From contig NC_089981.1 of NCBI RefSeq assembly GCF_036417845.1, positions 24,386,001 through 24,450,000 on the forward strand: DNA of 64,000 nt, given 5' to 3'. The notes beneath the pieces are model-generated. The model ran no database searches and was not told where the DNA came from. It saw only the letters and a list, made by a program, of their open reading frames with translations. Origin of the DNA: Apteryx mantelli. Its lineage: Eukaryota; Chordata; Aves; Apterygiformes; Apterygidae. Made by a program: the position numbers and the translations under genes. Below are positions 24,101 to 34,267 of the stretch, piece by piece; the first letter of the stretch is position 1, and each line of letters opens with the position of its first letter.

Positions 24101-24385
24101 CTTTTCTGATGAGAAAAAAGGCCCTGCTGGACGTGTTTTTGCCAGGCGGCTGCCAGGGACGCGCGGGAGGCGGCGGCGGCGCCCCTTGGGGGGCCCCGAG
24201 AGGCCGGCTCGCCGCGGGGCCCTTAGGCAGCGGGCTCGGCGCCTGCCGGGCAGGCGGGGGCAGGCAGGACCTCCTCGTCCCGCACACCACGACGGCGGGA
24301 CCATCGCTGTCCGGGCCGCAGGACAGGGGCCCGGCAGCCCCCACACCGCCTCCCCCTGCGGCACCCCCGTTTCCTCGCAGGCTGC

Positions 24386-24396
24386 AAAATGGCGGA
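24386..24396 (+). promoter_or_regulatory. YY1-like site
   Basis: The sequence AAAATGGCGGA matches the YY1 core (AAnATGGCGGC) in all but the last base. It lies in the CpG island upstream of the TSSC4 exon. YY1 sites of this type often sit near transcription starts. Confidence 0.6.
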
Positions 24397-24416
24397 GGCA
24401 GCGGCGCCGCTCGTGG

Positions 24417-24440
24417 TGCATCCTGGGAGCCGTAGTCCCG
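24417..24440 (-). promoter_or_regulatory. ZNF143/Staf-like element 1
   Basis: On the minus strand this reads ACTACGGCTCCCAGGATGCA, close to the ZNF143 (SBS) consensus ACTACAnnTCCCAGnATGC. It is the first of three such elements within 190 bp. Confidence 0.75.
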
Positions 24441-24504
24441 CCGTGCCGCGTTCGGCGGCGGTTCCCAGCTCTCAAAATGTCCCCCATGGGGGACAAGAGG
24501 TCGA

Positions 24505-24524
24505 ACTACAACTCCCAGGATGCA
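24505..24524 (+). promoter_or_regulatory. ZNF143/Staf-like element 2
   Basis: ACTACAACTCCCAGGATGCA is a near-perfect ZNF143 (SBS) element on the plus strand, in the direction of TSSC4. It is the best match of the three. Confidence 0.85.
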
Positions 24525-24580
24525 AAGGGGCGCGGCGGGGAGCTGCGTCCCTCCCTCTTCCCGCCCTTTCCGCGTCGCTT

Positions 24581-24605
24581 TGCCTGCTGGGGCTTGTAGT
24601 CCCAG
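24581..24605 (-). promoter_or_regulatory. ZNF143/Staf-like element 3
   Basis: On the minus strand this reads ACTACAAGCCCCAGCAGGCA, a good ZNF143-type match with a weaker 3' part. It lies about 290 bp before the exon 1 ATG. Confidence 0.65.
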
Positions 24606-24896
24606 ATCCCCTCGCCGCGGCGCCGCCGCCGCCGCCAGCGGGGACTCAGTGTCCCAGCGGGCTCCGCGCGGGCAGAACGCGGAAGGACGGCGGACGGTTG
24701 CTGTGAGGAGGCTCCGGGCCGTGTGGGGCCGGGGTAGGGCGCTGCGGGCCCGGGGGGGCGGCCGGGGCCGTTGGGAGAGGCCGGTGGGGGCCTGCCCCCC
24801 CCCGCGGCGAGGGGGGCTGCCGGCCACGGCGTGGGGTGATGGCGTCTGTGTTCTCCCGCGGCTGCAGGGGGACCGGCCTGCGTGAGCGGGAGCAGC

Positions 24897-24973
24897 ATGG
24901 AGGAGGCCGAGGGGGCCCTTCGCGCCCAGGGAGCCGACGGGCTGCGCCGGGCTCGCGCCGCCCTGACCGACCC
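24897..24973 (+). other. TSSC4: TSSC4 5' exon 1 (3' part), donor at 24974
   Basis: The exon ends GACCC|gtgagt. Its 5' end is unknown. A possible extra 5' UTR intron (donor at 24703, TTGCT|gtgagg; acceptor after 24867, ggctgcag) would place the exon start at 24868. It is noncoding with respect to TSSC4 itself. Confidence 0.6.
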
Positions 24974-26896
24974 GTGAGTCCGCCTGCGCCGCACTAGCGC
25001 TGTTAAGGTTAAAGCGTTTCCTTAGGAGCGGGATTTCTCCTTTCTGTGTCCCTGCCCGCAGGTAAGGGGTGCCGAGCTTCCCTGCCTGCGACAAACGCTT
25101 GCAGTGCCCCCGCAAGCAGTCCTTGCAGCCAGTTGTGCCTTTTACTGTCTCTTCGGGGTTGTAGCCATTCCTTTCACCTGCTATAAAACTGAACTGGAAG
25201 GGCGCAGGGTTTTTCTGCTGATTGTTTCCTGTGTAGTGGTTAAAATAGGGGTCATGTTTTCAAAAGCAGTCATCAGCTCCCCTTGTCAAAGACTGCTAGG
25301 CTGCACAAGCAACACAGCACTCGGTCTGTTGAATTCTCCAGAAGTTTCTCTGTATTTTAATGCCTAATGCAAATCTGGCCCGAACTGTGAATATGGCCTT
25401 TCTTTGAAAACACGGCCCTGGGCCGTCCCATGTCCGTGCGACGCGGCCCTGGGCCGTCCTTGGTCTCTTTTTTTTCCCTGCAGCATTTAGTGCTCGTAAT
25501 GCATAAGCATTTGTTTGATATTTTTCTTGGCCATATTTAATATAGTTCACTTCTTGATGGTTTACTGCATGTGACAATTACAGTGTTATTTTTTAAAGGG
25601 CTCTCTGCTGTTCTACAGACTCTAAGCATGGCAATGTGAATGTAGAGACTGAGTAAATGTAGTGGCGCCAGCCTTATTAGGGTTTTTTTTTTTGCCAAAA
25701 ATCCAGAAATATCTGCAGACTTTTGTATTAGCATGAGCTTATGTCAGATTTAGAAATCAGTTCTGCAGTTTTGGATGATTCAGAGAGAAGGAATTATTTT
25801 TAAAGCTCATTCTAAAACTACATTTCCAATATTGTAATGGAAATGTTTGTTTTTTAGGGTGGAAGCGTTTGTATCTTTGGTGGCTTTAACTGACCCTCAG
25901 GAGGGGAAGCTGACTCAGTCTCAAGAGAAAGTGAGTGACTAACAGACTTTCCATGTCTGTTACTGCACTGTTTGAAAAGATCCTATAATTATGTAGTTGA
26001 GCTTATTCTAATAATATACTATAACTATCTCCTTATTTCATGTTTTTGTGAGCTGAACTGAGGTGCATGTTCACCGACTCCACTTCTTACTGCTCAGCAA
26101 GTGGTAGTGTGAACATCAACCATCTTCGGTTATGGAGAGTTCCCTTCCATCGGATGACAGAGCGAATCTGGTATTCCAGCCTGTACTGGAACTCAGGCTT
26201 CGGTTTCACAGTTTGTTTTTACTGACTGAAGGGCTGGCTCTTGGTGACCCTCGGTTGCAGGCTCCCCTTGCTTCCACTGTGTTAGCACAAGCAAGGCATG
26301 TGTGGTTAGTTTTCCTAATCTGGTTGGACTGATTCCTTGAGCTAGCTCATCACACGATCCCAGAAACCTAGTAATGACATGACAGAGCTTCAAGCCAGGG
26401 AAGGAACGAAGCCTGTACTTTATATCAGCAAAGAAAAAATGAAACTATAGCCTTGATATCTTATAAACTTCTCTGCCACTGACCTCGGTCAGTGATAGTG
26501 TGCTTTGTAACAAGCAGTATAATGAATACGCTGATTATTGACACAAGACATAGTACTAACGCAGCAAAGGAAAATAGTGGCCAAAGAAAGTGAGAGATTA
26601 GGGTGTATTTCTGTTGATTTATACAGTATGGTAAACATAGGGTGTAGTCTGGACAAGTCATTGCTGGAAGAAGTGTATAAGACAGTTACGTGGATTTGCT
26701 CAAAAACTTGATGCTGATAATTGGTCCTGCTGTAACCATTATTTACATGGCACAGAATAACAGTCATATGTATGGTACTTGTATCACAGTTTAATTTTTG
26801 AACTCTTTTGCATTCTAGGCATTAAACTCATTGGGTATTTGGAAAACCATATCTGCTGCTGTTCCTGGACCTACATCAAAGACTTCACTGGAGTGA
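24897..26896 (+). CDS. 75-codon upstream reading frame spliced through TSSC4 5' exons (unrecognised small protein)
   Basis: A frame opens at ATG 24897 in strong context (agcagcATGG, A at -3 and G at +4). It runs 24897-24973, joins 25858-25930 and then 26819-26896, where TGA ends it 10 nt before the TSSC4 ATG. The splice donors gtgagt and acceptors ttttttag and cattctag keep this frame open, while the other two frames of the middle exon hit stops. The predicted 75-residue product begins MEEAEGALRAQG, is Ala/Arg/Glu-rich at the start and has no membrane segment or known domain that I recognise. The peptide ALTDP occurs near residues 22-26 and again at 35-39. It could be a regulatory uORF, a genuine small protein on a bicistronic mRNA, or chance. 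I lean to a real uORF. Confidence 0.5.
25412..25459. repeat. duplicated 15-16 bp palindrome in TSSC4 intron 1
   Basis: ACGGCCCTGGGCCGT at 25412-25426 is a perfect inverted repeat around one T. The core CGGCCCTGGGCCGTCC occurs at 25413-25428 and again at 25444-25459, while the flanks differ. Confidence 0.8.
25858..25930 (+). other. TSSC4: TSSC4 5' exon 2 (73 bp)
   Basis: Acceptor gtttttttag and donor AAA|gtgagt frame a 73-bp exon between the CpG island and the main coding exon. It continues the upstream reading frame from exon 1 and lies before the TSSC4 ATG. Confidence 0.6.
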
Positions 26897-26906
26897 TAGC
26901 CGAAAG

Positions 26907-27929
26907 ATGGGAGATCAAGATGCAGGTGAACCCTTTCTGGGTATAGTGGCTGGTGACTACGAAGGAGTTCTGCCCTCTGACACAGTGTCACTCAGCGATT
27001 CCGATTCCGATGACTTTGGATTAGCGGATGAAGCTGAAGTTGATACAATATCTCCTGAGGAGCCATCTGTAGATGATGGGGGTTGCAGATCAGGGGAGAC
27101 CTCTGACTCTTCAAACAGCAGTTGTAAATCTCCCATCCAGCCATTCCACTTGAGAGGCATGAGTTCTACCTTCTCTCTCCGTAGCCAGAGCATTTTTGAT
27201 TGCCTGGAAGAGGCAGTCAAACTGTCCGTGCCCTCAATGCCTGAAGATAATGTTGTTGATGGCAGGTTTAAACGTCCTTTGCCTCCAACTACTGTTTCAA
27301 GTAACATGGTTCCAGAAAGCCCTGGAAAGCAAACCAAACCAGTGCAGGCTCCCAAAATTTCTGCTGCAGTCCCTGACTATGTGGCACACCCAGAGCGCTG
27401 GACCAAGTATAGCCTAGATGGCGTTTCAGAGTCTAGTGACAAGACTAACAGGGCAGTGGCCATGGAATTTCTAGAGGGTTTGAAGAAAAGAGGAGAGGAA
27501 CAAAGCTTGGCTGCCCAAGATAGCTATACCCCATACTTCAACCAGGACCCCTCCAGCTGTGGCGCTGGAAGGATTGTCTTCACCAAACCAACTAAAAGGA
27601 GTGTTGATGGACTGGAAAAGAAAATGTCAGCAGGAGAGGATGATAAGAAACACACAAAACCAGATCTGAGAGGAAAATCTCCTAAGACTGATGACTTGAG
27701 AGAGGAGGATAAGGTAGAGTTGGAGCATTTAGATGGTGGAAGTGGGAAGGCAACAGAGGAGGAGGGGTGCCTGATGATGGGGGACCTAAATAGAGAAGGT
27801 AAACTTAGTGCAAGGTTTAGTGATGCAGATGAAGAGCCATTGGTGGAAACGGTTGGATTCCATTGCAGTAAGAAGAGGAACAGGAAAAATTTCCGACCTA
27901 AAGTAGACCATGAAGAGGAAGAGTCCTGA
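26907..27929 (+). CDS. TSSC4: TSSC4, U5 snRNP assembly factor (complete, single coding exon)
   Basis: TSSC4 is a nuclear protein shown in human cells to bind U5 snRNP and promote its assembly into the tri-snRNP. The 340-residue frame (human about 329) starts at ATG 26907 in context cgaaagATGG and ends TGA 27927-27929. Conserved blocks, in order, are PSDTVSLSDSDSD (residues 23-35), QPFHLRGMSSTF (78-89) continuing to IFDCLE, VPDYVAHPERWTKYSL (155-170), FNQDPSSCGAGRIVFTKP (211-228) and VETVGFHCSKKR (313-324). The rest is low-complexity, acidic and probably disordered, as in mammals. All coding sequence sits in one exon beginning 26819, after two small 5' exons. A 75-codon upstream frame ends 10 nt before this start. 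Identity is secure; the mechanism is inferred from the human protein. Confidence 0.97.
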   Translation: MGDQDAGEPFLGIVAGDYEGVLPSDTVSLSDSDSDDFGLADEAEVDTISPEEPSVDDGGCRSGETSDSSNSSCKSPIQPFHLRGMSSTFSLRSQSIFDCLEEAVKLSVPSMPEDNVVDGRFKRPLPPTTVSSNMVPESPGKQTKPVQAPKISAAVPDYVAHPERWTKYSLDGVSESSDKTNRAVAMEFLEGLKKRGEEQSLAAQDSYTPYFNQDPSSCGAGRIVFTKPTKRSVDGLEKKMSAGEDDKKHTKPDLRGKSPKTDDLREEDKVELEHLDGGSGKATEEEGCLMMGDLNREGKLSARFSDADEEPLVETVGFHCSKKRNRKNFRPKVDHEEEES

Positions 27930-28438
27930 AGGGTGGAGCAAAACTAGAGACATCCAAGGACTTGTATTGTTCTAGGAGATCACCTTTGGATATGTTTGCT
28001 TTTTCTTAGCCCATTTTTTTTGTCAGGAAAACAGGTGATAGCTTTTTATCTAACAGTTTGCATCACAGCCTCCAAGTCCACTTTATACTGTTAGAAATTA
28101 AGCTCCCCAAAGTTCATTCCAGACTTTTTGTTCTTAACTCTGGGCAAAGTAGTGTGCTTTGTTTACTTGAACAGCTCTCTGGGGCCTGTTCTGGAGCTAT
28201 GGAAGTCCTGGGCACCAAAGAAAAAAATGTTAGCTTAAAGGCTGCAAGGAGGATAACGAAAGAAAGAAAGTCATCCTACTCGGCCACAAATTCGAACTGT
28301 CCCCTAGTCCTGTAGACTTCTGGAACAAATGTCATGAGCTCATTAAGTCAAGATTTTTAAAGAATGAAAAAAACCCCCCAAAATCCTAGTCTTCCACTGG
28401 ATTTGATTTCTTCTGGCCCTGTCCTAGGAAGGAAAACC

Positions 28439-28441
<3 letters not shown>

Positions 28442-28467
<26 letters not shown>
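28442..28467 (+). repeat. 26-base T run in TSSC4 3' UTR
   Basis: Uninterrupted T homopolymer. No SINE body is seen beside it. Confidence 0.9.
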
Positions 28468-28472
<5 letters not shown>

Positions 28473-28920
28473 GTCCTTCCCCCATTGCCATTGGGAGTGA
28501 AAGCACAGTGGTGCCCAGTCATGAGTTTCCAGGGTACAGGTGGGAACTGGCAAATTGAATTTTTTTTTAAGGTGGTCTTACTATTTAACTTATCTAGTAG
28601 TGTTATATGACAAAGATATAAAAAAACCACAATCTCTCCTGGAGACAGGAACAACTTTGGAAACATCCTAGTGAAGACAGACTCAGGATGGCTTCGGCCA
28701 AGTCTCACCACATTGAGTAGGTTAGAATTTGCAGCAACTTTGGAATCAGTTGGGCAACAACTTTTCCTCTCAGTGGTATGGTATGGTGTGATGATTTTTG
28801 GCCTGTATATTTGTATATCTGTTCCAGGTGACACTGCTTACACATTGATTCCTTGTGTGGATTTGAATGAAATGAGGTACTTGTACCAGAAGTGAATACT
28901 TTTTTTGTTCCCTGGGTGTC

Positions 28921-28926
28921 AATAAA
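28921..28926 (+). terminator. TSSC4: TSSC4 poly(A) signal
   Basis: Canonical AATAAA about 1 kb after the stop, followed by a T/G-rich element. It is the first good signal downstream. Confidence 0.75.
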
Positions 28927-28945
28927 CTTTCAGTTGTAGCTTGAT

Positions 28946-31900
28946 TTCTGCATCTCTTTGAACCATATTGATATGCATGCAGCTATAGGAAGTTTTAACA
29001 AATATTCAGTTCATTGTACTTGAAAACTGTCTCAAAAATCTTCTAGAATGTTACTCTTAACTTATCCTCTGGTAACTTTTCCCTCAACTTCTTAAATTTG
29101 AGATTTTGAAATTGACATTTTTAACACTGAGATGATTTTACAATGTACAAAGAAAATAGCTTCACTGAATCACCTGCATAATGAACATCAAATGTAGTAG
29201 CTTTTCCCCACATAATGTTAATAAATGGTTAAGATTTTTTTTCTTTTATAAATGAGGTTGAAAGATTAAATTCTTTGAAAGGTTACATTATTTGAAACTC
29301 AGATTAATTCAGGATTCAGTTAGGACTGACATATTTTTTGCCAGTATACTGAATTAACCAGCCCCAGTATTAATACCTGTAATACCATAATGAAAGACTA
29401 CTTCTTTGGAATTTGATTTCTCTTTTAGGCTGCACTTGCTCAAATTCCTGAGGGTATTTGGGGAAGTAATTTTCTCCGTGGGGATGTCAGCATCTGATCA
29501 GAAACGGACTTGCAGGCCGGAATCGTCTGGGGTTTTGTGTTTGAACAGGTGCATTGTCTATCAGCAGAAAATAATGTAAAATGAGCCTGAGTGATGTTGC
29601 TCCATCTTTTGAAATTTATTTTTTAATTTTAAAAACAGTATGTGTGATCATGAGACTATGTTTCCACACACATTAATTAATGGGCCATTCCTAAATACAT
29701 CAGTTGTAGCAACTTATATGTATGGGACATACCAGAATTCCCAAAGAGATCATTTTGATTTCCAGTGGATAATGAGCGAGCTGATCAGAGTAAAAATAGT
29801 AGCTGTTTTGGAAGGGAAGCAATGGTGAAGAGTGTGTGTGCTGGTTGTAAGATATGTATTACTTCCTAAATGTAGCTCACTGCAAATTTACTCGTTCTGT
29901 AACTTCTCCTTCCTAAGGTGAAGAACAGCATAGAATGGTACCAAAATTCTGTCATTGTTAATAGGACCACAGAGGTCTGTGGCACAGCTGAACAAATACT
30001 TCTTTTATGAAGACATCATAAAAAGATTAATTTCTATTAATGGGACACTCATGTCTGAAAGGCATTTTGATCAGATCTGACTTTTTTTTCCCCCCATCTC
30101 TGTATTGACATATCTGGTAATGGAGAGAGCAAGTTTTAGTGCAGTCTTGTGTTGCATAGGAGTGGTGTTATGATATGCATGAGCAAAACAATTTCAGTTG
30201 AAGCTTAGTGTAAGAAAGACCATAATCCAGTGTTTTCCCCCTTCCAACACTATTTGTGCTAGTCCAAAGAAATTTCCCTATAAAGGATGGTAGTAATATT
30301 CATTTTATTTGTGTATCTTCTCAAAATTATAATAAAGCCAACCAGCTTTTGTATGCTAATAAGGACATGCTAGTTACAGTAATACAGAAAATGATAAACA
30401 ATCCAAATTCCTAGTTTTTAGGAAAACTCTTGCTACACATTCTTGTTTGAAAATCTCTGTTTAAGTGATTTTGCTGAGTCTTTGAAAGAGAAAAGTAGAA
30501 TGAAATCAGAAAACTGCATAAGATGTAGTTGTGCTGTTTCATGCATTGTGATACATATATAGCAAAGTCTCCTTTAATAGCAGCAAGCTGACAGCAGATA
30601 TGATCTGGCATTAAAACAAAAAGGCAAGCAACACAGGCCGGACCGTGGGAGGGTCACGTGCTGTGCATTTGGAAATTGAGAGCAAGCCACCAAAGGCCTG
30701 AGGACCATGTGGTGAGAGTCCAGTTTCTGGGGATGTGTGAAGAAGCCTCATTAAGGAACAGCCATAAAAGGAATACAGTACAGAAGCCAAAATGGGAAGA
30801 AAAGACGGTAGTGCAGTCATTTGAGGATTATGAGAACTCTAGGAACTGTATGAATTGTAATAGTTCAGAATCCCAGGCCCTTTCCAGTGGAAACTATTTC
30901 CTGAAATCCTTTTTAAAGAACCCAGAACATGAGTGTGCTTTCTTGGCCAAAGGAGGTGACATACATTTTTTAATGAGGAAATGATCGCTTTTCATCAGGG
31001 AAATTCCCTTGGATAGAAAACAAAAATGTGTGAATTGGTGATGGAGTTTGATTGAGGGTACAGTATTTGGAGAAATAAAGGCACATAGTGTTTAGAATAT
31101 AAGGTGGTAACCTCACTCTGGAGGGGGAAGTTGTTAGTGGGATTTGTGGAAGGGAGTTTTGCAGAAAGGACCAACCAGTGTAGGAGTAGGAGAGAAGAAA
31201 GGCAAAAAGAAATTGGAGTATGAAGACTGAGAAGTCCTCAGTAGTGTCAAACATTAACAGTTCTTGACATTAAGCTGAAGATATGTCTCCATCGAGGACT
31301 TTGAGAGTTGGGTCTTTGACCTTCATGAGACTAGGATTTTAGTTCGACAGAAATTCAGTAGAACAAAAAGCTTAATCTGGGAAAAATGAGAACATTTAAT
31401 TATCAATGTACATGATGTCAGTCTCAGACTGATCTGCACGCTGTTCTCTTTCACCTCTTTCTGGCAAAGGCACTTCAACATTGGCATTCATCAAACCTAA
31501 CAGGATTGTAAAAGCCATGTGTTTGTTAAAAGTGCTAGGACAAAGGGCACAAAATAGTAATTACTTAGGAAACTTAAAAATGATGAAAATAATCCACAAC
31601 AAGAAGTCGACAGTTGTTCTAATTTCCATTTTTTCAGTGAAGTCAATAAAACAGGTTTCTTTATTTTTCAGCTATTTAAGTTTCTGATTATCATGCAGTT
31701 ACAGTATTAAAATATCTGGAGAGCATATGCTGCAGGAAGGTTTTTCTTACTGGAATTTTTATAATGGAGCAATTTACCTATGTGTACATAAGTATGTTTA
31801 CTTAAGCTTCTAACATAATTAAGTTTGGGAGTCAAATTTGAGGTTAATGCTATCTTCTCAGACTAGATACTGCAAATTCTGTTGTAGGACAAAGATGCAA

Positions 31901-34087
31901 TTAGGATCAACTACCTGATTGTGTTTATCAGTGATCTTTACTTTTCCCTATAAACTAAACACTGCTACCTCCTTTGGTTATTTACAGAATATAATAGTGT
32001 GCTATGCATGCTGAGTTAGGATAAAATAAGCTGTCTTTCTAGCTTGGCTTTGCTATGACTAAGGTTTACAGTAAAAATTTTATGTCTGTTTTATGCCTGT
32101 GTTCATATTTCCTCTTATGTGGCTGGGAAAATGTCAAAATATTTGTGTTTATATTATATCTCTGTGATTTGCTATAGTAAACTGACATGGCTCATTCCAC
32201 CCTCCCCCCACCCCCAACCTCAGCACTGAAATCATTGCAAATGGACAGGGTAAAATGGACATATTTCATGATACTACCTTTGCAGACCTCAGTCTCTAAT
32301 AATGCTTTGAGCTTGCCCTGTCAAAGCTTTGCTGAGTTTTCAGCAACTTCTTTTTCCCATATAGTACCTATTTGTTCAGTTTACAGTTTTTGGAGGACTT
32401 TTTGTGTGATGGATATTAGATAGATATTGGAACAAATCATTAAGAAAAATATTCCCAGTATTGAGTCAGATACCCTGCAGTGGCTGAGTAGTAGTCTTTC
32501 TGTCTCTAATGTTTAAACCTCAACTAATGGAGCTTTGGGACCTGGGGGAAGATTTTTAACTGATATAAATAGTTGCAGCTCCAAAGGCATATGAACTGTG
32601 TTGATTAAGTGAAAGTAGGAGGCTTGCTCAATTTTTTATTATTATTATCCTTATTAAATAAAAGTTTTGATAGTAGTTGGTGCCTATCTCATTGACTCAA
32701 GAACTCATCAAGAAACAACCTTCTCAAGAAACCCCATGGCATATAGATTCTTGTTTACATGCTTAAAGTTAGGTGAGATCTTTCTAACCCACAATAAGCA
32801 ACGGTCCTTTCCCCAAAGCTTTTCTTAAATATATTTTGCAAAAGCTTTTTTCTTTTTTCCAGTTCTGAAGTATGAATACTGTTTCTTATTTATATTTCCA
32901 TTACTTCTAGGTATACCCCTCTATATCATCTTACATGATTCGTTTTCAATCTTTTTTTCTTGCCTTTTTTTTAAAAACTAAATCATTTAGCTGAGTTATT
33001 TAGCTTTTCTGTGATTATTTTCAATACTTACATTTATAGTTTGGAGGTGGTTGATTGCACAAGAGGTTATTTTTGGTTAAAACATCTGCCATTGAAGAGA
33101 TAACAGCTGTACAGTAGCAAATCTACAAAATAAGTAGTTGTTTCTACATCAGTTCATTTTTGTAGTATTTTAAATTATCCATTCTTAAACTTGCAAGAAA
33201 GATAATCTAGGCAGTAGCTTGATACAGCATCAGGAATAACACGTATGATATTTTCTTTTAAGAAATAGTGGGACAATCTGTATTAAATATCTTCTTTTTT
33301 TGTGAGTATATTACATTATCTCTAGCTGGCACAAACTTAAGGCATTTCTTGTGTATTCCTGTTGGACTTGTATTTGATGGCAACATTGTTCATTGAATAG
33401 TATGGCTTTTCTCAGGAAGCCATAAAATGCATTAAGAAGGGAAGGGGAAACTGCAATGGGAGCGTTAAGATAAGCAATTTTCAGCAAGGTTAGAATTCTA
33501 CCGGAGAGTTCTAGGAACAAAGAAAACAATAACAGCTGTACATAGCATATGGTAAGGCTGAGCGTTTTCATGCTGTTTAACAAATGTTTGTTTATATTCC
33601 ATGGGTTTGTCATCAAAAGCTCAAGATGGGATTTCCTTCTATTATTTATGTTGCACATTTGTATGGTAGACACTTCCCTTTGAAATCTTGTATCTGGTAT
33701 CCAAGAAAATCAGAAAATTTGGTATCCAAGAAAACTAGAAAATCCAAGAAAGTCTAGGTCATGTCAGATTAGACAGAATATGGGTAGTTTTGAAACTGTA
33801 ATTTTTAAGAAATAAAAGGTTAGGTGAAGGAAAAGAATGGAGGGGAAAGATCAAGCATTCACCTCCAGAAAGAGCCACACAGAAAGAAATAGACAGTGTT
33901 CAAGCAGACTAGCAAAGGGGGCAAGAAATGCTCTCTTACCCTTTCTCCTTTCTTATAGGAGATCGGAAAAGTTTCTTTTCATCATTATCACCAGAGATAA
34001 AGCAATAAGGAAACTGAAGCCATAATACAGATCCATTTTTCCTTCCCTTTATCCTTAAAGCACTCAATAGTGTCAGCCAAACCAGCC
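28946..34087. other. TSSC4-TRPM5 convergent intergenic region
   Basis: About 5 kb, AT-rich, between the 3' ends of two convergent genes. The terminal TRPM5 exon and its 3' UTR probably lie within it but are not recognised. A minus-strand AATAAA is seen near 32634 and another near 30304. Imperfect 20-bp repeats occur near 33697-33750. No other gene is seen. Confidence 0.5.
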
Positions 34088-34123
34088 TTAAATACTACCA
34101 TCACTGTTTAAAAATAGTCTAGG
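34088..34123 (-). CDS. TRPM5: candidate terminal TRPM5 exon (very uncertain)
   Basis: Minus-strand acceptor tttactctgcag at 34124-34125 would leave a 71-bp intron and add 11 residues (PRLFLNSDGSI) before TAA in phase 0. This does not resemble the mammalian tail, which continues with NYC...LLSS. Alternatives are readthrough of the 34195 donor to a stop near 34108, or a more distant exon. Confidence 0.15.
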   Translation of the reverse strand, partial: PRLFLNSDGSI

Positions 34124-34194
34124 CTGCAGAGTAAATGAAAGAAACATGGTGAAAGTTCAAAGCTGATATAAATGCTTATAAAACTATTACTTAC

Positions 34195-34267
34195 CTGGGA
34201 TTCTATAACTTTAAATCGCTTTTCTTGTTCTTTCAATCCACTAAAATATTTAGATAAACTATCCACC
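34195..34267 (-). CDS. TRPM5: TRPM5 exon, C-terminal coiled coil (last recognised exon)
   Basis: The exon is 73 bp with acceptor tttacacag and donor CAG|gtaagt. It encodes [20 protein letters not shown] and IESQ, the coiled coil that in human reads GLREQEKRIKCLESQ. A further exon is expected after ESQ. Confidence 0.93.

Larger units (their letters stand above)
24130..24990. promoter_or_regulatory. TSSC4: CpG-island promoter of TSSC4
   Basis: A very GC- and CpG-rich block with no TATA box, directly before and over TSSC4 exon 1. It carries a YY1-like site and three ZNF143-like elements, typical of housekeeping promoters. Long open frames on both strands here result from low stop-codon frequency in GC-rich DNA. 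Transcription probably starts between about 24600 and 24890, but no start can be fixed from sequence. Confidence 0.85.
24974..26818 (+). other. TSSC4 introns 1 and 2
   Basis: Introns 24974-25857 and 25931-26818 separate the small 5' exons. Intron 1 holds a palindrome and its near copy at 25412-25459. No other element is recognised. Confidence 0.55.
27930..28945 (+). other. TSSC4: TSSC4 3' UTR with poly(A) signal
   Basis: About 1 kb from the stop codon to AATAAA at 28921-28926, followed by a T/G-rich stretch suitable for cleavage near 28945. It contains a 26-base T run at 28442-28467. The exact 3' end is inferred. Confidence 0.75.

Noticed and set aside
24109-24885. Overlapping plus-strand open frames of 105-137 codons in the CpG island
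   Set aside because: They have the same low-stop GC-rich artefact and lie upstream of or across the promoter.
24081-25115. Long minus-strand open frame (344 codons) across the CpG island
   Set aside because: GC-rich DNA has few stops; composition is Pro/Ala/Arg/Gly-rich in several frames at once, with no homology or splice support. It overlaps the TSSC4 promoter and exon 1.
26957-27355. 132-codon minus-strand frame within TSSC4
   Set aside because: Antisense shadow of the conserved TSSC4 coding exon.
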